The notes beneath the pieces were generated by a model. The model ran no database searches, had not been told where the DNA came from, and saw only the letters and a list, made by a program, of their open reading frames with translations. 64,000 nucleotides of DNA, from contig NC_133666.1 in the NCBI RefSeq assembly GCF_037893015.1, positions 625,978,310 to 626,042,309 of the forward strand. Direction: 5' to 3'. Positions 45,196 through 56,089 of the stretch are shown in pieces. The position numbers and the translations under genes are program-made. Position 1 is the first letter of the stretch. Each line of letters opens with the position of its first letter. This DNA comes from Macrotis lagotis. Its lineage: Eukaryota > Chordata > Mammalia > Peramelemorphia > Peramelidae.

Positions 45196-45639
45196 TCTTT
45201 TTCAGCCTCTGGGGCATGTGGCTTGCTTTCTGTGCTAGTGTGGCTTACCACTACCTAGTCAGATCTGTCATGCCCTTATTCCAGAGTTGTCAGTGTGGCT
45301 GATGAGCTGGAATTGGAGGCCTCATAGCTGGCCCACTGTACCACTGGTCTACTGAACCAGAACCATGGGGCTGAGGTTGCTGATCTGTGCTCTGTGACTG
45401 AGACTCCCACTAGCTTGCCCAGACACCATCTGTACTAGGCTATGCTCCCCTTTCACCTAAGTGAGGCAGACCTTTCAAGTTATCTTGGGTTAGAAAATGG
45501 TTTCTATATTTTGCAGATTCTGTCATTCCATTATTCTTTTATAGGTTTGATTAAACTTTGCTTCTGAGGGAAATTGGGGAGAGCTCAGACAGCTTCCTGG
45601 TTTCTCATTATCATCTTGGCTCTATCCCTTGACATATCA

Positions 45640-46710
45640 TTTTTATATATTTAATAAACTATATGTCCACAGATCCGATGAATGCCTGTGAGTCATCAAT
45701 ATAGAGGATTAATAAAGAAGTAGGAAATTTCTCAGGGATAAGGTGGGCCTAGAGGTACACACCAGGCATTCTTTTCCTAGAATCCATAAGCATATTTACA
45801 TAATTTTTGACAAGTTTATTTCAGTATACATAGTTTTTTTTCTGTTTTTTTTTTTGCAATCCTATGTTATTTATCCTATACATTTAAAAACATTATTCTG
45901 AGAAAAGATTCAGAGACTTCACCAGACAAAAGGGGTATTAAAAAAAGATGGGAATCTCTTCAGAAGATCAAGTTCTACAGTATATTTTATGTTAATATTC
46001 TTACCATGCCAAGAGAAAGTGAGTTACCCACACTTTGAGAACCTTTACTAGAAACCCCTTGATTTACTGGGGGAGTGGGGAATGGGGGGACAGAAAAGAA
46101 GGCACAGGACAGTTATTGGGGACTTTTGATCTATATTACTGAAGGGAAAGCTTACATTAATAATAAAATCACAAATTCATTGGATATAATAACAAGTCAA
46201 GGTTAGGTTTTGAGAATATGCTATAATGAAGAAATTTACTTTCCTACTTTTGAGAAGAGGTAGAGATTTATGAGTAAAGAATGTTGTAAATTGTATCAGG
46301 TGGGGTCACTGTGTTGGTTGATTTTGATCAATTTTTTTTTTTGGCTATTACAAGGAAGATTCATTAAAATGAAGGACACTTGGAAATGATGATGTAAAAA
46401 TAAAAGGAATCAATAAAATGTATTGAAATATAAAGTGCAGATCAAAAGGATAGGGAAGGCATATGAAAATTAAAATGGTTGATAAGAAACTACATATTTC
46501 AAAAATATACATGATGCAACTTGTAATTTATAATATTCAAATATTTTAGAAAGTCCATAAGAAGAAAAAAAACAAAGTTAAAAAATTCAATAGTAGACAT
46601 GCTAGACTTAACTTTAGGTTACTATGCTAACCATTGTCTCTCATAAATACTGATTGGAGTATCTTTCTGCCTTCTCTACATGGAAGTTTAAAGATATCAG
46701 AGAAAATATA
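45640..46710. other. Unassigned AT-rich DNA
   Basis: No repeat or gene recognised between the L1 5' end and the MIR at 46,715. Confidence 0.4.
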
Positions 46711-46714
46711 TAAT

Positions 46715-46960
46715 TTCCTGATAGGGCCCAGGGGGTAGAATGCTTGTCCTGTAGTCAGGAAGACCTGAGTTCATATTTGACCTCAGACAATTTACTAGCT
46801 GTGTGACCCTGGCCAAATCATTTAACCTTTGTTTGTTTCAGGTTCTTCATCTATAAAACAAGGATAAGAAAAATTCCTAGGGATGTTGTGAGGAGCAGAT
46901 GAGATAACTTTAAAGTGTCTGGCACATAAAATACACTTTAAAAATGTCATTTATTATAAT
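46715..46960 (+). mobile_element. MIR/MAR1-type CORE-SINE
   Basis: gtagtcaggaagacctgagt, gctgtgtgaccctggccaaa, and a MIR 3' part (agatgagataactttaaagt, tggcacataaaatacacttt). Confidence 0.8.
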
Positions 46961-47322
46961 CTTACAGTTCTATTGTATTTAATCTCATTTCAACATGAAT
47001 GTTTCTTATAGTCTTTATCCTAAGGCCAGCATTCAAAATATATATAAAAATTATGCCAGAATTAGCCAATCTTATACTACATGCAGTAAAAATGAAAGGT
47101 TAATAATATATTCAATATACATAATGTTATAAAGATCAATTTTATATAAATTTTATATTTAAACTGTATATAAATTTTATATCAAAAGAGAATAGGTAAC
47201 TTTTTATGTAAATCTAATACATGTAAAAAAAAAGGAATGTTTTTAAAAATATAAATAACAAAGTCATTTAGGAAGAGTTGTTAACCTATCCTGACTGGAG
47301 CCAAATTAAATATAATAATTGT

Positions 47323-47488
47323 GGGGCAGCTAGGTGGTGTAGTGGATAAAGCACTGGCCTTGGAGTCAGGAGTATCTGGGTTCAAATCCGGTCTCAGAAA
47401 CTTAATAATTACCTAGCTGTGTGGCCTTGGGCAAGCCACTTAAGCCCATTTTCCTTGCAAAAAACCTAAAAAACAAAAACAAAACCCA
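47323..47488 (+). mobile_element. tRNA-derived marsupial SINE
   Basis: Complete copy with exact target duplication aaatataataattg at 47,308-47,321 and 47,489-47,502. Confidence 0.96.
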
Positions 47489-47649
47489 AAATATAATAAT
47501 TGTTAATAATTCTGAGATGGTACTTTGAAGATCTTGATATTCACCTTAAAATGTACTAGATAGGAATAAATATAAAATTTCTAGTAAATTGTTTTTTATT
47601 TAGTTACTTGTTCATTGCATATAGTATAAGAATAATAGCATCAATCTTA

Positions 47650-47885
47650 GTTGTTGTTCAATTGTTTCCAACTCTTTGTGAACTCATTTGGGGTTTTCTT
47701 GACAAAGATACTACAGTGGTTTGCTATATTCTTCTCCATTTCATTTTACCAGTGAAGAAACTGAGGCAAACAAGTTTAAGAGACTTGTTCAGGATTACAC
47801 TAAGTGTTAGAGGTTAGATTTGAACTCGGGAAGAGGAATCTTCCTGACCTGAGATCCACCATTCTATCCACCCAACCACCTAGAT
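47650..47885 (-). mobile_element. MAR1-type SINE
   Basis: ttgttgttcaattgtttcca, gaactcatttggggttttct, ttaccagtgaagaaactgag, gatttgaactcgggaagagg: a nearly complete minus-strand MAR1. Confidence 0.85.
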
Positions 47886-48187
47886 GTCAATTTTAAGTTG
47901 TCAACTGAAGTCAATAATAGAATCATATACCAATTTGGGCTTTAGAAACCAGTTGTTACTGGTTTCTTGCAAAACATTTCATTGAACATTCCCCTCCTTC
48001 TCCTATCAAGCAAGAATTTATTTATCAATTTGCAGGACAATAGGAACACAAAATCCAAAAGCAAAACAGTAAAACCCTCACATAATTTATATTCTACTAG
48101 ATGGGAAATGAGCACATAGGCCTTTCTATTTAACTACAAAGCATGAAATCTGAAAATATGTTTCAAACATCTCCCTACTCAAAATAT

Positions 48188-48330
48188 CAAGGTTTATTTG
48201 CAAGGGAATGGGGTTAAGTAGCTTGCCCAAGGCCACACAGCTAGGTAATTGTGTCTGAGGCTGGATTTGAACTCAGGTACTCCTGACTCCAGGACATGTA
48301 CTCTGTCCATTGCACTACCTAGCTGCCCCT
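48188..48330 (-). mobile_element. tRNA-derived marsupial SINE
   Basis: Near-complete copy (gcaagggaatggggttaagt ... cctagctgcccct) with short duplication tcaaaatat on both sides. Confidence 0.92.
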
Positions 48331-48424
48331 CAAAATATAATTTGTTAGAAAATGTATAAATGAAAAAAATGGGGGAACAGAACAGCTGAAATGGGATCAA
48401 AGGAACATCAGTGACCTGGAGAGA

Positions 48425-48645
48425 TCATGTGGAATAGTGGCTAGTATGCCAGACCAGGTGTCAGAGAGACCTACATTCAAACCAGTAGCTATGTGCTTAT
48501 AAACAAGTCACCTAGACAACCTGAGCCTCAGTTTTCTCATTTGTAAAATGGGGCTAATATTTATAGTCCCTACCTCATGGGACAATTGTGAAGCTCATTT
48601 GACAATATATATACAAATGCTTTGCGTACTTGAAGAGATGTCATC
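48425..48645 (+). mobile_element. MIR-like CORE-SINE
   Basis: ggaatagtggctagtatgcc, gcctcagttttctcatttgt, aaaatggggctaatatttat, ccctacctcatgggacaatt. Confidence 0.8.
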
Positions 48646-49076
48646 TGGCTAGTCCAAGGCTCTCATTTGCTTAACTGTAAATATTTTTATTATTAGTTTT
48701 TGTCTTTATAGTAGTCATTTTACTGTCTCCTCCACCTTCCCTTGTGGGGGTTTCCTCCCTCCCCCCATCCTTTCCCTCCTCTATGGAAAAACAAAAACAT
48801 TGCATACTGACCACATAAAATATATACAATATGTTAGAAAATATATACAATATTCTCCCCAGCAACCCCCCCCACTTCTCTCCCATCATTATAAAGAGAA
48901 AAAGATAACTAAAATGATATGTTCAAGGAAACAAAGACTATGGCTCATTTCTGAGGACAGCAATATAAATGAATATAAATTGAATATATATTCCAGGAAT
49001 TTCTTACGCAGAGGAAGCTTAGAAGAGTTTGATTAAATGATTAGACTTCCCAGTAGTAAAAGAAAAAAAAGGCTTT

Positions 49077-49078
<2 letters not shown>

Positions 49079-49138
<60 letters not shown>
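49079..49138. repeat. (AG)n microsatellite
   Basis: About 28 uninterrupted AG units. Confidence 0.97.
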
Positions 49139-49139
<1 letters not shown>

Positions 49140-49141
<2 letters not shown>

Positions 49142-49785
49142 TGCAATTTCTAGTTTCAAGGCTTTAACCGGTTATTCAGGTGGGCAACTTTTCACCAGTA
49201 TGAATGAAAAAATTCTGACAAGATAACTCCTTTCTGATCAATTCATAAGGTTTTTTGTGCTGAAAGTAGGAGTATTATCTCCTGTTCAAGTCCCATTCCA
49301 CAAGGTAAGGATGGGATTTTGAGGCCTGAAGGATTTGCCAGTTGAGTATATTAGAAAGGTTTTGAGTAGTCTCATCCAACTGCCAACCTAGTTGATTATG
49401 GAAGAGCAACTCATCACAGGGGTGCCCATGAGGAAATTTTTGGCTGCAGCAACTCATGAAAGTCTACCAGGGCATGGAGAAGATGTGGACAGAACTACCC
49501 GCAGAGAAGGAAGCATGCATCTTTGGAAAGGAGTAGTTTCCTAGTACCGCCTACTCAATTTGGGCTACCTCTCATTATCTTTCTCCTTTCAGCCAGGAAA
49601 GACCAGAACAATCCATGGGGCCCTCAAGGACAACACTGAATATATGAAAAGCTCTGGATAGATCCATCAACTCTTCTGAGCACTGTGAACTTGCTGAAAA
49701 GGTGTTTGGACAACTCCCTCCTGAACTGATTCTCAGTGTGTGCAGGTAGAACCTGCCCAGGCTTTGCATTCTTCAGGACGCCTTC
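49140..49785. other. Unassigned, possibly old repeat
   Basis: Moderately GC-rich with minus-strand frames of 60-64 codons but no family motif. No splice-flanked exon convincing on either strand. Confidence 0.35.
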
Positions 49786-49789
49786 AACT

Positions 49790-50110
49790 CAACCCAATAG
49801 TTATTAGATGCCATTTATTGGCATTTATGAGAAAACACTGAAATAATCCTGGCTCTCAAGGAAGGAAGAAACAATATGTACCAAGTAAACACATACAAAG
49901 TAATATCAAAAGGCAGGGAATACCAAAGGCTAGGTTGCTTCTCTTCTGTGAACTAGTTTCTTCTGTAAAATCAAGTGGTTGGCCTAGGATGTTTCTTCTC
50001 CAGGATCTCTTCCAGCTCTAAAGTTCTATGACCTAACAACTGCTTCCTTGGTACTTTTAGCATTTGTAAAGCACTTTACATACATTTCAGCTCTGTGAGG
50101 TAGGTGCTTG
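49790..50110 (+). mobile_element. L2/CR1-like and MIR fragments
   Basis: 49,800-49,930 is LINE-like (ttattggcatttatgagaaa, cctggctctcaaggaaggaa). 49,990-50,035 is a MIR-family tail (ttccagctctaaagttctat). 50,055-50,110 is a minus-strand MIR scrap (tttgtaaagcactttacata). Confidence 0.55.
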
Positions 50111-50114
50111 GACT

Positions 50115-51450
50115 ATTTCCTTTGAGGAGAACTTTACTTAAAATATTGCTGAGGCGAGGCCCAACTCCAGCCTCTCAAAAGCTTGGCTGGACGGGCTTCA
50201 CCAGAGGCCCGGTCCTCTGCCCACCCAGGAGGGACTGTGGTAGCAGTCCCTTTGATGCCTGTTCCAGCAGGTGCATGTGTTAGGGGTGCCAGGCTGATGA
50301 GTGGTGCCTTCATTAAATAAACATCTCTCTCACACCACAGAAGGAGATAAAGATGATTCTGAAACACACCCTTGATTATAAGGAGTCAAGCACTATTAAT
50401 TCAGTTGAGTGGATTTGTTTGAACTTGTGACAAAACCTGTTACCAAAGCTGCTCCTCTTGTCTCCCAGGCTTCTCTCCAAGAACCTGTTCTCTCCTGTGC
50501 TGGTGCCCTGTTCTGATCTAGCATGTGTTTTACTAAAATGATTGAAACTTCTCCACCCAAAGGGGGGATCTCTAGGTTCACTCTGCCTTTGCCAAAAAGC
50601 TTTCTGGAGGATCTTTCAGGTGCTCTCTCAAGCCCCCCCCCCTACCCTCCTTCCCCACAGGCCTATCCTTCTACCGACTACCACACTTCAGGAGACTTTT
50701 CACTTTCAGGAACTTTCTGACAAAGTCCTCTTAAGAGGCCCTGTCCGTTTCCTCATCTTCCTTTGCCTCTCTCCTGATGGATGTAAAATATTCTCTTCAT
50801 GTGCCCTGCCCAGAGCTCCCTCTGCTCCATCTCCCCAACAAAGCTCCCTTAGGCCCTGTCTTCCTTCCTTTGCCTTCCCACTCCTGTACATGTCTCCCCA
50901 GACTAATTCTCTTCTAATTTTGCCTCCTTATTCCAGATATAGACTCAAACTCTTCTGCAGGCACTGCTCTAACTCCAATTGTGATCCCATACACCCCCCC
51001 CCCAAAAAAAAACCTCTCTATAAGCACTGGGTCCCATAAGACCTGACCCCATCTGCTCAGATACTTCCTGAAATCCTCCTTTTCTCCCAGATGTTACCCC
51101 CTCCCCCCAAAAGAAGAAAATCTTTATTACAGAATGTTGTCCCTAGACACTATCCCAAACCTCCTGGGAACAGTCTTCCCTAACTCAGAGGCCTGTGTTA
51201 CCCTCTCCTGCCACAAAAAAATCTCATTGCTCCCTTCGGCCAACTTCCCTCTGCCCTCAATGCACCCCGAGCCATCCGTGGGAAAGCTCTCCGAGGCTCT
51301 GCCCTTCTCCAGCTCCCAGTCTGGTCCCAAACTCTTCTCCTAAGAGTCCGGGCGGGCACTGCCAACCCTCCCTAAAAGCTGGCCTTTCCCCACCCGTTTC
51401 TTCTGCTGTCTTCGCTGAAGCATCCCCCTTTGGGTGGGTCTGGGCTTCTC
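50115..51450. other. Pyrimidine-rich unique DNA upstream of the CpG island
   Basis: The plus strand is strongly C/T-biased from about 50,560 to 51,750, with C runs at 50,632-50,642 and 50,995-51,003. Frames of 65-165 codons here result from the skew (few stops in C-rich DNA) and have no domain signature. Confidence 0.5.
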
Positions 51451-51847
51451 GCCCCCACTCCCCCGTGCGGCACCTCTCAGGCTCCGGCCCCTCCTTCTCC
51501 CCCTTTCCTCTCCCACGATCTGGGCCTCCCGGAGCACTAGGGCGGCCTCCCGTGGCGGCGGCCTCCCGGCACCTCCACCTCCTCTCCCCTCTGCCCCAGG
51601 CTTCTGTCCCCCGGCCCCGGCACTTTCTAGCCGACGCCTCCGGCCTCACCGTCCATCCCCCATTCCCCTCCCTCCTCCTCCTCCTCCTCTTCTCCTTCCT
51701 CCTCCACCCCGAGCCCCGCCCCATTCCCTTCGCCGCAGTGGCGCCTCCAGAGCGCATGCTCCCCGGCGTGGCCGGGGCGGCGTTCGCGCGGGAGGGGCCG
51801 AGGCGCGGAGGGGCAGGAGGCGAGCTAAGCGGCTATTGGTCGGCGCG

Positions 51848-51859
51848 TGCGCGTGCGCG
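51848..51859 (-). promoter_or_regulatory. NRF1 site
   Basis: TGCGCGTGCGCG fits the reverse form of the NRF1 consensus YGCGCAYGCGCR exactly; it lies 9 bases after the inverted CCAAT box. Confidence 0.75.
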
Positions 51860-52002
51860 CGCCGCCGGAGGAGGGGGAGAGGAGGGAGAGGCGGGCCAAA
51901 GCGACGGCGTCCGCGCAGGCGCGTGCGGGAGCGCGCCCTCCGCCTGGGTCGGTGCCGCGGCGCTCTGGGCCCCTTCCTCCCGACGCCTGGGTGGAGGCGG
52001 GG

Positions 52003-52014
52003 TGCGCACGCGCA
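52003..52014 (+). promoter_or_regulatory. NRF1 site
   Basis: TGCGCACGCGCA fits YGCGCAYGCGCR exactly. A third, imperfect site (gcgcaggcgcgtgcg) is at 51,913-51,927. Confidence 0.75.
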
Positions 52015-52039
52015 CCCCGCCGCCCCGACGCGGAAGGGG

Positions 52040-52341
52040 CGGGCCGCGGAGGACGAGGGGGAAGATCGACAGGGAAGCCGAGGCGCGCACGAGGAGCCGC
52101 GGGGCCGGGTGGGGGAGGGGCGGCCGGCGCGCGCGCGGCGGCGGGGGCGCGGCCGGAGGGCGAGCGAGCGCGGGATCGAGGCGGGCGCGCGCACCAGCTT
52201 CCCCTCTCTCGGTGGCGGCGTCTTTGTTCCGTGTGGAGAAGGGAGGACTCGAGAGCCAGCGACGGGCCCCGGCCCCGGCAGAGGAGGGGGAAGCGCTGGG
52301 GACGCGGCGCGGCCGGCGGCGACGGCTCCTCCCAGGGCCGG
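52040..52341 (+). other. Candidate untranslated first exon
   Basis: Downstream of the NRF1 sites the plus strand runs without an ATG to a strong donor, cagggccgg|gtgagg (GT at 52,342-52,343). An ATG-free G-rich leader ending in a donor inside a CpG island is what a 5' untranslated first exon looks like. The left limit is a guess, since starts in such promoters are dispersed. The long open frames of this area (567, 303, 277 and 183 codons on both strands) have arginine/proline/glycine composition from GC richness alone and are not proposed as proteins. The intron would then extend past the window. Confidence 0.5.
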
Positions 52342-52361
52342 GTGAGGAACGAGGCCCCGGG

Positions 52362-52440
52362 GACGGGCGTTGGGGAGGGGAGGGGGCGGTTGGTTTGAAT
52401 GGAGCGGGGGGCGAGGGGGAGGGGCGGGCCGCCCGCCGCC
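52362..52440 (+). other. G-quadruplex-prone G-rich tract
   Basis: Successive G runs (ggggaggggagggggcgg, then gcggggggcgagggggaggg) just inside the putative first intron meet the G3+N1-7 pattern several times. Confidence 0.6.
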
Positions 52441-52960
52441 GCGGGTCGCGCGGGGGCTACGGCGGCGCCGCGGGGTCAAGAAGCCTCCGCCTGGCAGGGC
52501 CGGCCGGGCTAGGCCCGAGCGGGCAGGGCGTGGGGAGGCTCGTCCCCGCGGGCACCCCCCGCCCCCCGGCTGCCTCAGTTTACCCTCCCCCGCGCGGCAG
52601 CCCCCGGATCTCCGGCCAGCCCGGGGGCTCCCTCCTTCCGAGGGGGGTGTCCGTGAGACAGACGGACAGACGGCCGCCCCCTCCCCCCCCCCCGTCCCAG
52701 AGCACTTGTCTGCGTGCGGGTGGGGGCGGGGAAGAGAGCTGCGTGGGAAGCTGGCGCCACGCGGGAAATGTCTCCGAGGCTTTCCGAACTAGCCCTCATC
52801 CCCTGCTCCGGATGCCGCGTGGGGAGGGGGCCCGACCCGCCCCCAGCCCAGCTTGGAGGTGGGCGCCCTCCCCCTCCTCAACAATGGGCTGTTGTTAGAA
52901 ACGCTCTCCGAGCTCGCTCGTCTGGTTCTGGCAGCGGGCGCCTCTGCTTTTTACAGAATA

Positions 52961-53680
52961 AACTGGAAAACGCAGAACGGGTAGGACGATTTTGAGAGCG
53001 AGGGCTTCTGAAGCCCCTTGACATTTGGTTCGCCGGGCTAAGGAAGATAAATCCGTGTCCTCATTTTGTCAACGGGAAAAAAAAAATTGTGGCTTTAAGT
53101 TCTCGAATGACTATGATCATAAAGTTCTTTCAAAATCCCAGTTGTGAAATGAGGAGAGCCAGAATGGTCATTGAAAGGGGGGGGGAGAACTTTGATGTCT
53201 TTAAATCCTTGTTTCTCTCTGTTCCCCAAGACCGTCTTGTGTTTAAATTTTTTTTTTTTTTATAAAATGCAGATAATTGTATGAGAGTACTTTGAGGTCC
53301 AGGGTTTTAGGTATAGTGCTTTACTTTCTTTGTAAGAAGTTTTAATTTTAAAGCACTGTTTCAGGAAAAAGTTCACCTTTCAAATGAGAGATTTGAAAAA
53401 AAAAACATTTACCCCCATCCTTAATAGGCATTATATAAATTTGCATTCCTTTTTATGGAAAATATATAAGACTTTGAGCTGGAAAAGACTTTAACAGATT
53501 ATGTAAAATAGACTAATCCACTTATTTTACTGATGAGGAAACTGAAAATTTTATTGCTTGTCCATTTTTAAATTTACTTTTGAAGAGATAGACCTTAGAG
53601 ACTTTAAGACTAGAAAAGTTTTAGGGCAGCTTAATCCTTTTTGTGTTATGAACCCCTTTGGTAATCTTGTCTTCTCAGAA
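52961..53680. other. Putative intron 1 start, no repeats seen
   Basis: Composition falls back to AT-rich. A MIR-like scrap (ttattttactgatgaggaaa) lies at 53,520-53,545. No exon seen. Confidence 0.5.
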
Positions 53681-53682
53681 GT

Positions 53683-53828
53683 GGTTTTTTTTTTTCTAGG
53701 CAATGGGGTTAAGGCTTGCCCAAGGCCACACAGCTAGGTAATTATTAAGTGTCTGAGGCGGGATTTGAACTCTGGTACTCCTGACTCCAGGCCTGGTGCT
53801 CTATCCACTGTGCCACCTACCTGCCCCC
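53683..53828 (-). mobile_element. tRNA-derived marsupial SINE
   Basis: aggcaatggggttaaggctt ... gccacctacctgccccc; about 5 bases deleted in the tail half. Confidence 0.92.
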
Positions 53829-53829
53829 A

Positions 53830-54940
53830 ATAGTGTTTTTTAAATTCATAAAATGCATATGTTTACAGAGAAATAGTTTACATTGAAATAGTTATTAAAA
53901 TTTAAATACAATTTCAGGACTTAAAATTAATCATCCCTACCTTAGATATAATCTATTCAAACACTTAGTCACTAGACAGATTTTTAATTGTGCAGCTACT
54001 AAATCTTTGAGGATTAAAACATCAGTATGATCTAGTGGAACTGTGCTACAGAATAGTCTGTACTAGAAACTTCCCAAATGGGAAAGAAAAGTATCTTGGA
54101 TAAGTAGCATTTGAGCTGAGCCTTGAAGAATAGTTTAACCCATGGTAGGGAGTGGAAAGAGGACATTGTAAGGAGAGAGACCTGCTTGAACAAAGGTTTA
54201 GAAGCAGAAAAACTCAGAATTCCTTTGGGAAATGATTAAGAATCCATTTTTGACACACTGCAGTACTAGATAATGGTGGAAAAGTAGGTTATGATTGTTG
54301 TGTGGAAATCTTACTGTACCAATGCTACAAAGTTAGTCCTTTATCTGCAGGCATTAATGGAAGCCACGGGGGTATTTTGAGAAATCCAGTCTGTTAGAAG
54401 AGTTACAACCTAGAATAGTGTTGACAGTGACTTGATCAGGCTATTACAATAGTTTAGGGAAGAGGTAATGAGGGCCTATATTAGACTGGTACTAGTGGGA
54501 ATGGAAAATAGGAGTGACATCACAGAGATAGAATCTGTAGAACTTTGATGACTGATTGTATAAGGAGAATAAGAGAGAGCTGTTAAAGAAGGATTTGGAT
54601 TTCCAGACTGTGTAAAAGGACCTCAAACATGGAATGATATGCTTATGGTCCCATACAGAAGATGACAGTGGTCCAAAAGGAGAGAACCTCTGGTTCTCCA
54701 CTCCTTAGTACTCTTTCTGAAATGCCAAAAAAATTTTTGGTTGTACATATGAAAAATGCCTAGTTCAGAGTTCAGTCATATTTTTCCTTCCCTTGTTTGT
54801 CTTCAGGAAGTTCCATTGATTTAAGAATTTGTTTTTCTTTTAAGCTTCTAAAAAAATGTCAGTTACCATTTCAGTGCTACACTACTCAAAGTAATGTGGA
54901 ACAAACTCAACCCAAACCTTGTTTAAGTAGTGTTTTAAGT
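53830..54940. other. L2-like fragment and unassigned DNA
   Basis: 54,105-54,240 is LINE-like (tgagctgagccttgaagaat, ggacattgtaaggagagaga). The rest shows no gene. Confidence 0.45.
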
Positions 54941-54945
54941 GTTGC

Positions 54946-55199
54946 AACTTAAACTTACTGTTTAGATTAATTCACGGTTAATTAAACAAACTGCATAACA
55001 TTTAAAGAATTTGAATTTGCTCTTGTATAGAGGAAAGGAAAAAAGAGACACTCAAGAATTGAAAATAAGTCCAAACTTTGAAAGTCACTGTTTTGGATAT
55101 TCCAAATGTATACACAAAAAGGAAAAAAAAAAACTGATCCTTTTAAAATGTCCTATGAGCCAGGATTAACAACAGCTCGAGAGAATATTCCACATAGTG
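54946..55199 (+). repeat. Inverted repeat, left arm (unknown family)
   Basis: Its reverse complement matches 58,324-58,580 over the whole length at roughly 88% identity by eye, e.g. taatcctggctcataggaca with ttttaaaaggatcag in both. Internal tracts of A vary in length. Not recognised as any repeat family. Confidence 0.85.
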
Positions 55200-55620
55200 T
55201 TGCAATTTAAGCAGCTTCAAATCTGTCACCTTAACTACAGTAGTCCCTTTTGTCAGTGGTGTACGTTGTCTTCTTACCTATTTTTAAATTGGTCCACATG
55301 AGGATATTACTGTTTAATTAGGTTTTCATTGCAGCATCATAAGATCAAATCACATTTTCGATAATTCATATTATGACATAGTCTCTTTAGATTTCTGAAA
55401 GTAGCAGGTATTAGTTGACATCATTTATCATGTTTTCATCCTTTCTGCGAATGCCACAGTTAAAAGATAATCATAGATAATATGCATATCTGGCAAACTT
55501 TTCAATTACAAGGAAATATCCAATATTTAAAATGAATCTGACACTATGCCAATAAGTAACAAAACAGATTTAAAATTTTTCTGTAATGCTTGCTAAATTA
55601 GGAAGCATGATTTATCTTCT
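55200..55620. other. Unique AT-rich DNA
   Basis: No repeat or exon recognised. It lies directly inside the left arm of the inverted repeat. Confidence 0.4.
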
Positions 55621-55626
55621 TAAACT

Positions 55627-55763
55627 TTTTTTTTTTTTAGGTTTTTGTTAGGCAAATGGGGTTAAGTGGCTTGCCCAAGGCTACACAGCTGAGCCAGGAT
55701 TTGAACTCGGGTATTCCTAACTCCAGGGCCTGTGCTTTATCCACTGCGCCACCTAGCCGCCCC
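55627..55763 (-). mobile_element. tRNA-derived marsupial SINE
   Basis: ttaggtttttgttaggcaaa ... cacctagccgcccc; lacks the aattattaagtgtctgag part (deletion of about 18 bases). Confidence 0.92.
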
Positions 55764-55889
55764 TTATCCTCTTAAACTTGCCTTTAAACTATGAATACCA
55801 CTTTCTTCCCAGATTTGTCAATGTTTCTATACATACATGTGGATATTTGTATACACATATATAAAAGATAAAGGATAGAGTATTATTTT

Positions 55890-56085
55890 TTGTTGTCATC
55901 CAGTTGTTTCAGTCAAGGATATTGGATTAATTGACCATTTCCTTCTCCAACTCATTTTACTGTACAGATGAGAAACTGAGGTCACACATTGAATGTGTCT
56001 GAGGCCAGATTTGAATTCAGGAACATGAGTATTCCTAACATTAGGCCTCACACTCTATCAACTGCTCCATTAGTTGTCCCATTAT
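55890..56085 (-). mobile_element. MAR1-type SINE
   Basis: gttgtcatccagttgtttca, accatttccttctccaactc, gtacagatgagaaactgagg, gatttgaattcaggaacatg. Confidence 0.78.
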
Positions 56086-56089
56086 TATC

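Larger units (their letters stand above)
42546..45635 (-). mobile_element. 5'-complete L1 with ORF1 and partial ORF2
   Basis: In the minus direction: 5' leader (45,635 to about 45,200, starting with the usual aagatgataatgagaaacca), ORF1 (about 45,195-43,900, split by a SINE), ORF2 start and endonuclease (about 43,500-43,050), then after a deletion an ORF2 reverse transcriptase piece (42,904-42,546). Nothing 3' of the RT core remains. It is the only L1 here keeping its 5' end. Confidence 0.85.
51500..52960 (+). promoter_or_regulatory. CpG island promoter of an unidentified gene
   Basis: This 1.4-kb block is dense in CpG and more than 70% G+C by eye, in a window otherwise poor in CpG. It contains an inverted CCAAT box (ctattggt, 51,833-51,840), two exact NRF1 sites (51,848-51,859 and 52,003-52,014) and GC boxes (ggggcggg) at several places, with no TATA box; that set is typical of housekeeping-type promoters with dispersed starts. 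Base skew switches from C/T-rich to G/A-rich at about 51,750-51,780, which in mammals marks the side into which transcription runs, here the plus strand. A splice donor lies at 52,342. A minus-strand donor-like gtgagg near 51,643 leaves room for a divergent transcript. The gene cannot be named. Confidence 0.85.

Noticed and set aside
41960..45635. Twin-primed (5'-inverted) single L1 insertion
   Set aside because: Twin priming puts the 5' sides of both pieces together; here the 3' sides meet at 42,545, so the model does not fit.
50542..51039. 165-codon plus-strand frame upstream of the CpG island
   Set aside because: C/T-rich DNA with few stops, low-complexity S/P/L composition, no splice or domain evidence.
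51195..52898. 567-codon plus-strand frame and several frames of 140-303 codons on both strands
   Set aside because: All fall in the CpG island, where stop codons are rare. Residues are almost only R, G, P, A and S, frames overlap on both strands, and no domain or sensible start is present.
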